DNA of 64,000 nucleotides from Heterocephalus glaber (Eukaryota > Chordata > Mammalia > Rodentia > Bathyergidae), in contig NW_004624783.1 of assembly GCF_000247695.1 (NCBI RefSeq), positions 2,945,312-3,009,311 on the forward strand, read 5' to 3'. A program made the translations under genes and the position numbers. Of this stretch, positions 59,570 to 64,000 are shown one piece after another. The stretch's first letter is position 1. Each line of letters starts with the position of its first letter. The notes under the pieces are model-generated. The model was not told the origin of the DNA. It saw only the letters and a list, made by a program, of their open reading frames with translations, and ran no database searches.

Positions 59570-59905
59570 CATTCAATTTGTGATGCTATAACAAAATACC
59601 ATAGGCTGGGTAGTTTACAAACAATAGAAATTTATACCACCCCCATTTTGGAGACTAGAAAGTTCAAGGTCAAATCACCAGTAAATCTGCTATCTGGTGA
59701 GAGACCACTTCCTGCTTCACAATTGGCCAGGCTCTCACTGTAACTTCATAAGATGGAGTGAGGAGGGAGGTCTCTGCAGCCTCTTTTATACTGGCACTAA
59801 TAGGCTCTGCTATCACAACTTCCTCCTCTCACAAAGGTCCACTTCCAAAATAGAATTCAACACAAGAATTTAAGACGGACATAAATACTCAGTCTATAGC
59901 AAATC
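59570..59905 (-). mobile_element. MaLR LTR (MLT1/MST type), minus strand
   Basis: The start 'gatgctataacaaaatacca' and 'taggctgggtagtttacaaa' are the minus-strand 3' end of MaLR LTRs. They are followed by 'gctatctggtgagagaccac', 'cttcctgcttcacaattgg', 'tcttttatactggcactaat' and an 'atactcagtctatagca' end. Confidence 0.75.
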
Positions 59906-62478
59906 TTAAATCAATCAATGACTATGTATTGAATAATATGTATTGAATAAATATGTATTAGCTACATATTGCACAAAAGAACCCGTCCCAAACTCTGTGC
60001 AGAGAGGAGGGGATGTACACAATAAATAAAATACTCTCTTTTCTCAGGAGGCTTAAGGATTAGTCAAATAATGAAAAATAAAAGGACAAATGAACTGAGA
60101 AATTTAAAGATGGGTAAAACGGCACTCAAGTGGTCTTTTAATCTGATTAAAATAGAAACGTGCAGGTTCTATACAGAAAGAAAAATATATTAGACATGTC
60201 AAATGAGTATAATAGTAAAAACAAAAAAGTACGAGTTTCTGAAAGGAAGTGATCAACTGATGCCTCAATCAGAAAAGGTACTCAAAAGTGAAGAGAGAGA
60301 CAGTGGGAAAGATGGAAAGTACAAACCTAAAGGACTAGTATAAGAAAGGATAGCCCTATCTGGAGGACAGAGAAAAAGACACATTTAAGTGAATTACAGC
60401 CTTTCTTCTACAGGAAAAGAATAAAAATAGCCTAGAAAAGTAGAGTTTGTGAAAATTGTAGAGACATTTGAATGCCACACTAAGAAATCAATGTTAGACA
60501 AAAGTTTATTACAAGGAAACAAATATTTGTAATAGGACTAAACTTTAGTTTGCATTTTCAGTTCAGTTCTTTTGATTATACAATGATACTATTATAGACA
60601 AAGACTGGCATACACATCATCAACATACCATAAGGAGTCAAGTTCATCTTCAGTAGACTTTTCCCATCTGGGAACCTGAAATGACCATTTCTACAAGACA
60701 AAGTAAGAGTCTATGGTCACCTAGTCTGCTGAACATCATTTTTCCTGAAAGTAAAATCCTGGGAAAAGAGAAGGAAATAAGATTATTATTCACTTCTGCA
60801 ACTCTTTTGATCCCAGAGTACTCCAGGAAGGCTAGCTGGCAATGCTGCTGGTTTATGAGTTATCTTAAAAGAAGACACTAACTCCATACATACCAGCCTA
60901 CTCTCAAATTTATTTACCTTCAGTAATGACACCTAACACTGCATCCCAAACAGGGGAGAGTCACTGTTCAAAATCTGAGTCGATTCCAGGGCAATGAAGC
61001 TCCACTTCTAGCCTATGTCAATCAGCAAAGCATCAAAATAGGGGTAAAGATAGAAAAACAAGATATGAGATTTCTTTCTGATCACAGTAGGTGAAGAGAT
61101 GATCAAAAAAGCACAGAATAAGAGAAAAGATAAATGAAAAATGCCTACAGGGATAGTCAATTTTCCTAGTGATAAACATTTAATTCTATCAGGATCAAAT
61201 GTCCAGAAAAATTCAACCCAATTTTCCTAGCAGAATAATCTATGGTCCATTAGTTCTCACTGAAGAACTATACTCTGTTATTCCATTTAACATTCTGCAT
61301 TTCTTCCTTTCTCTCTGCACGCTCCTTCATACTGCTCTGGAAAGAAAATAATTCCATTATTTCGTATTTTAATTTCTAAAGATTACTACAAAGTCTCACC
61401 TCCGTTGTTCCCAAGTTCAACATTTGCATTTGAAACTGCCATTTAAAGCACCTGACCTACATAATGTTTATTATTTCATATTCTTTTGTCCACTACAGAA
61501 GTCAGTGCAAATATTGATTCCCTGATAAGAAACACAGGTGACCATAAGTGCTTAATTTTGTTTTAGAGCCCCTTTCTGATGATCTGCAATTTGTGAAAGA
61601 TCTTGAATAACCTCTCTGAAGTACACTATGGCAAACCAATACCAACTATTGAGAAAGCCTTTCTTCTTAGTGCCCAAGTTTACAATGACGATATTTGTTC
61701 AATATCTTCCTATCTCTGAAAAGGTTAAGATCTCTATACTTCCACGCTAATTCCAAAACATGTCACTTCCTCTACAAAACAACAAAACTTGCCTCATATG
61801 AAGTCCTTAATCACTGCAGATGCTCTGCTTTTGACTCCCACCTATCTTCCCAGTGCACATGTGCCCAATGCTTAAGGCACCCTCTCAGATGCTTGCTGCC
61901 TCTTGAGAACTGAATAGAGAGGGATGATCAGCCTAGCTCAGTGATGCTATTTTGTGCAGCACAGTCAAAAATAGTGCAGTCCTTTTTCATTGCCATATCA
62001 CGCTGCTAACACATATCTAATGTGCTGTCGTTTATTATCCATGTGAGGCTGGCTACTTCATGCTGAGCTTTTGCCATTTGCTATGTAACTCACTTGGCAG
62101 CAACTCTTCTCTTCCTATGGAATCACATCCAAAGTAGTAGATTTTGTTGTTGTTATTCAGGTTATATTTTCAAACCCCTTCAAAACTTTTAGATACCTAT
62201 TCCAAAAGTATTTATGACCCTCAGTTAGGTGAACAAGTCTTTGACAACAACAAAAAATACTTCTGGGAATCCAGAACAACTTCTTAAAAAATGATCTGCC
62301 CTTTCAGTGCTATAAGCTTTGCTACAGAATCTCCTTAATGAGGATTTAAAAAATGAAAATTGTTTTGAACACAATTCATCTGTAAGGAAGGACTCATAAT
62401 CTTTCTTCAACATTCCACTGAACTATAGGTGAGATCTGTTAGCCAAAGATTTGCCATCTTTCTACAACTCGGCAAAAG
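59906..62478. other. Unassigned sequence with ancient LINE-like traces
   Basis: The segment 59,930-60,360 loosely follows the ancient LINE-like repeat seen at 31,480 ('gtacacaataaataaaatac', 'gatgggtaaaacggcactca'). Frames of 60-72 codons at 60,681, 61,695 and 62,225 have no domain. Confidence 0.3.
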
Positions 62479-62480
62479 TA

Positions 62481-62674
62481 CAAAGGACCCTTGACTTATG
62501 GATTGGTTCCCAAGGGCTGGTTGTAACTCAAGTTGGATGTACATCAATACAGCTGAGGTTTAAATGTTTACCTGGGTACACGCTATATATAACAAGAGGC
62601 AGATGAATCTTCCATTAACCTAATTAGCCCGAGTTGTTCGTATGTCAGGCTGGTCATAACTTGCAGGTCCACTG
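62481..62674. mobile_element. Mariner/Tigger-type MITE
   Basis: A 194-base element is flanked by TA on both sides (62,479-62,480 and 62,675-62,676), the target used by Tc1/mariner transposases. The left end caaaggacccttgacttatg and the reverse of the right end, cagtggacctgcaagttatg, match at 13 of 20 positions. Subterminal blocks ('ggttgtaactcaagttgg' and 'gttgttcgtatgtcaggc') are also mutually inverted and typical of Tigger-related MITEs. Confidence 0.55.
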
Positions 62675-62679
62675 TATAA

Positions 62680-63465
62680 AACGTAAGTGATTTGATGCTA
62701 TCAAACAGTTTAAAAGATATTCCTGAATAAGATTTTAATATTCTTTCAGTTAGGAAGGGCGTTTTTATGATTATACACAATGTTTGTAATCTCCCTTTAG
62801 CCAGATGTCCGTATCGAGATGAAAGTAAGAGAAGCAACAAGAGAAGACAGTGGGAAATTCTTGGTGCCATTCACACTAACCGGTTCTCAGTCATATTATA
62901 TTATATGTCAGGCTGCAAACACAGGAATTACAAGGGAAAGAAAGAACACTAAAACTGGAATATTCAATTTCTCAACTCCAAGGGCTTTTCCTTAGAGCTG
63001 GGCTGATATGCTTCTGCCTTGTCTGCTCAGCCTCTTCACGTCCTTCCATGCTCACTCATAAATCTACCATTTATCTCCTCCTTAAGCTTTCAGTCCCTAT
63101 CCCCTTGGAAGCACTAGCCTCTGAAAGCCAGCCCCTGTCTTGAACAGCATCTGGGTCTTTGTGACAACTTTAGAGCTGAGAAGACAAATTGCTTAAGGAA
63201 AGTACTCCTCACTTCACCTGTATGTTTCTGACCTGTCCCTTGGTGCAACTTCAGCTATCAATCCCAGGAGATAGACCTGTATGCTGCCTATCACACAATT
63301 CTACAGATATATTCTGCCAGTATCTCGACTTTAATGCATACAAAGAACCACTTGCCTAAACCTAATTCCCAATCACCCAGGATCAAAATTTCATCCTGAC
63401 TTCTGGCTCTTCATTTGTTAATGATAAAAGGTTACGAAAATTCATTTTTTTAAAGGGCTCTCTAA
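62680..63465. other. Unassigned sequence
   Basis: Overlapping opposite-strand frames at 62,583-62,952 have no domain. Nothing else is recognised. Confidence 0.3.
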
Positions 63466-63469
63466 TCTC

Positions 63470-63670
63470 TGTCCGATCCTTTCACTACCCTGCCTTTCAC
63501 TCCCACATTGATTGAACTTGCCTTTTAATTGGTATCTCTCCATACATTTCCTTCTCTAACAATTTACTTTGCACACTGTTGCCAAGTAAGTCATGCTAAA
63601 AACATAATTTTACCAAATTACTCCTCTATCAAAATAAGAGGATAACATCTACCACATCTACCATTACTTA
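63470..63670 (+). mobile_element. L2 LINE fragment, diverged
   Basis: 'ctttgcacactgttgccaag', 'taagtcatgctaaaaacata' and 'aaattactcctctatcaaaa' follow the L2 block in which 'actgctgccagaatgatctt' precedes 'cactcccctgctcaaa'. Confidence 0.5.
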
Positions 63671-63832
63671 TGAAGTAATCCTTCCCCCATCAATTTAAAT
63701 TTCCTCAAGCTTCTAGTCTAGACCCAAGGTAAAGAACAAAAGTTAACAGCAAATGGCACTTAGCAATCAACAAAAGCCAGACTCTGGGAAATTCTGCAGG
63801 CTAAATGATCTGGTTTATTCAATAAATAAATT

Positions 63833-64000
63833 TCAATGGGATTAATATGAGAAAATGGAAAAATAGGAACAAAATTTTTGTAAATAGGGAGGACTGGAGG
63901 GGTTAAAGGGAGGGTTGGGCAAGGGTGAAAAACAAGAACCAAGAGAGACTATGTAAAGGTGCAAATTTCCAATGATGAATGTCATTATATTGTATACCTA
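63833..64000 (+). mobile_element. Lineage-specific L1 3' end, cut by the window edge
   Basis: It starts at 'aatgggattaatatgagaaa' (equivalent to about 5,036 in the first copy), then 'tttttgtaaatagggaggac', 'ggttaaagggagggttgggc' and 'attatattgtataccta', where the window ends. The polyadenylation signal should lie just beyond the window. Confidence 0.75.

Noticed and set aside
1..64000. CRISPR array, operon, phage or plasmid module
   Set aside because: No regularly spaced identical repeats, no dense coding and no bacterial gene organisation; the repeat content is mammalian.

Overview
The window looks like AT-rich mammalian genomic DNA from a rodent outside the mouse/rat family. The evidence is the repeat content: 7SL-derived B1 monomers, B1 plus ID-type dimers, several ID-type tRNA-derived SINEs, and many copies of a related tRNA-derived SINE that begins ggccggggatttagctcag and ends in the gtacc(A)n tail. 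All of these lie on a background of ancient eutherian repeats (MIR, L2, MER5-type and other hAT-Charlie elements, MLT1/MaLR LTRs, old L1). I cannot name the species; a squirrel-related or beaver/kangaroo-rat-related rodent is a guess. No bacterial, plasmid or phage feature is present.

No protein-coding gene can be annotated with confidence. The longest open frame is 154 codons and runs through an L2/SINE mosaic. The rest look like chance frames or transposon remnants. One segment on the minus strand (18,027-18,215) has an open 189-base frame bounded by good splice sites and is the best candidate exon. Other exon-like segments on the same strand can be chained to it in phase, but the evidence is weak.

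Layout. 1-5.7 kb: an old minus-strand L1 piece, a long CT microsatellite, an ID SINE, an L2 piece, the 3' end of a lineage-specific L1 and a MaLR LTR. 5.7-10.8 kb: unique sequence with scattered SINEs. 10.8-12 kb: an L1 5' fragment with the start of ORF1, a small hAT MITE and SINEs. 12-30 kb: mostly unique, with an MLT1-type LTR, SINEs, a SINE-split L2, MER5A-like elements and the candidate exons. 30-44 kb: a B1 with a perfect target-site duplication, an old L1 3' end and long unique stretches. 44.2-47.8 kb: a 100-N assembly gap inside a block bounded by two SINEs that share one split target-site duplication. This is the clearest structural anomaly in the window. 48-64 kb: MIR, a 56-bp tandem duplication, two more L1 3' ends, SINEs, MaLR LTRs, a second copy of the hAT MITE and a mariner-type MITE.

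The genes do not work together in any pathway that can be read here. The window is best read as intergenic or intronic DNA shaped by L1-driven retrotransposition. Its most informative content is the transposon record, the two copies of a short hAT MITE and the probable misjoin or rearrangement around the gap. All repeat names are from memory of consensus sequences, without a database search.
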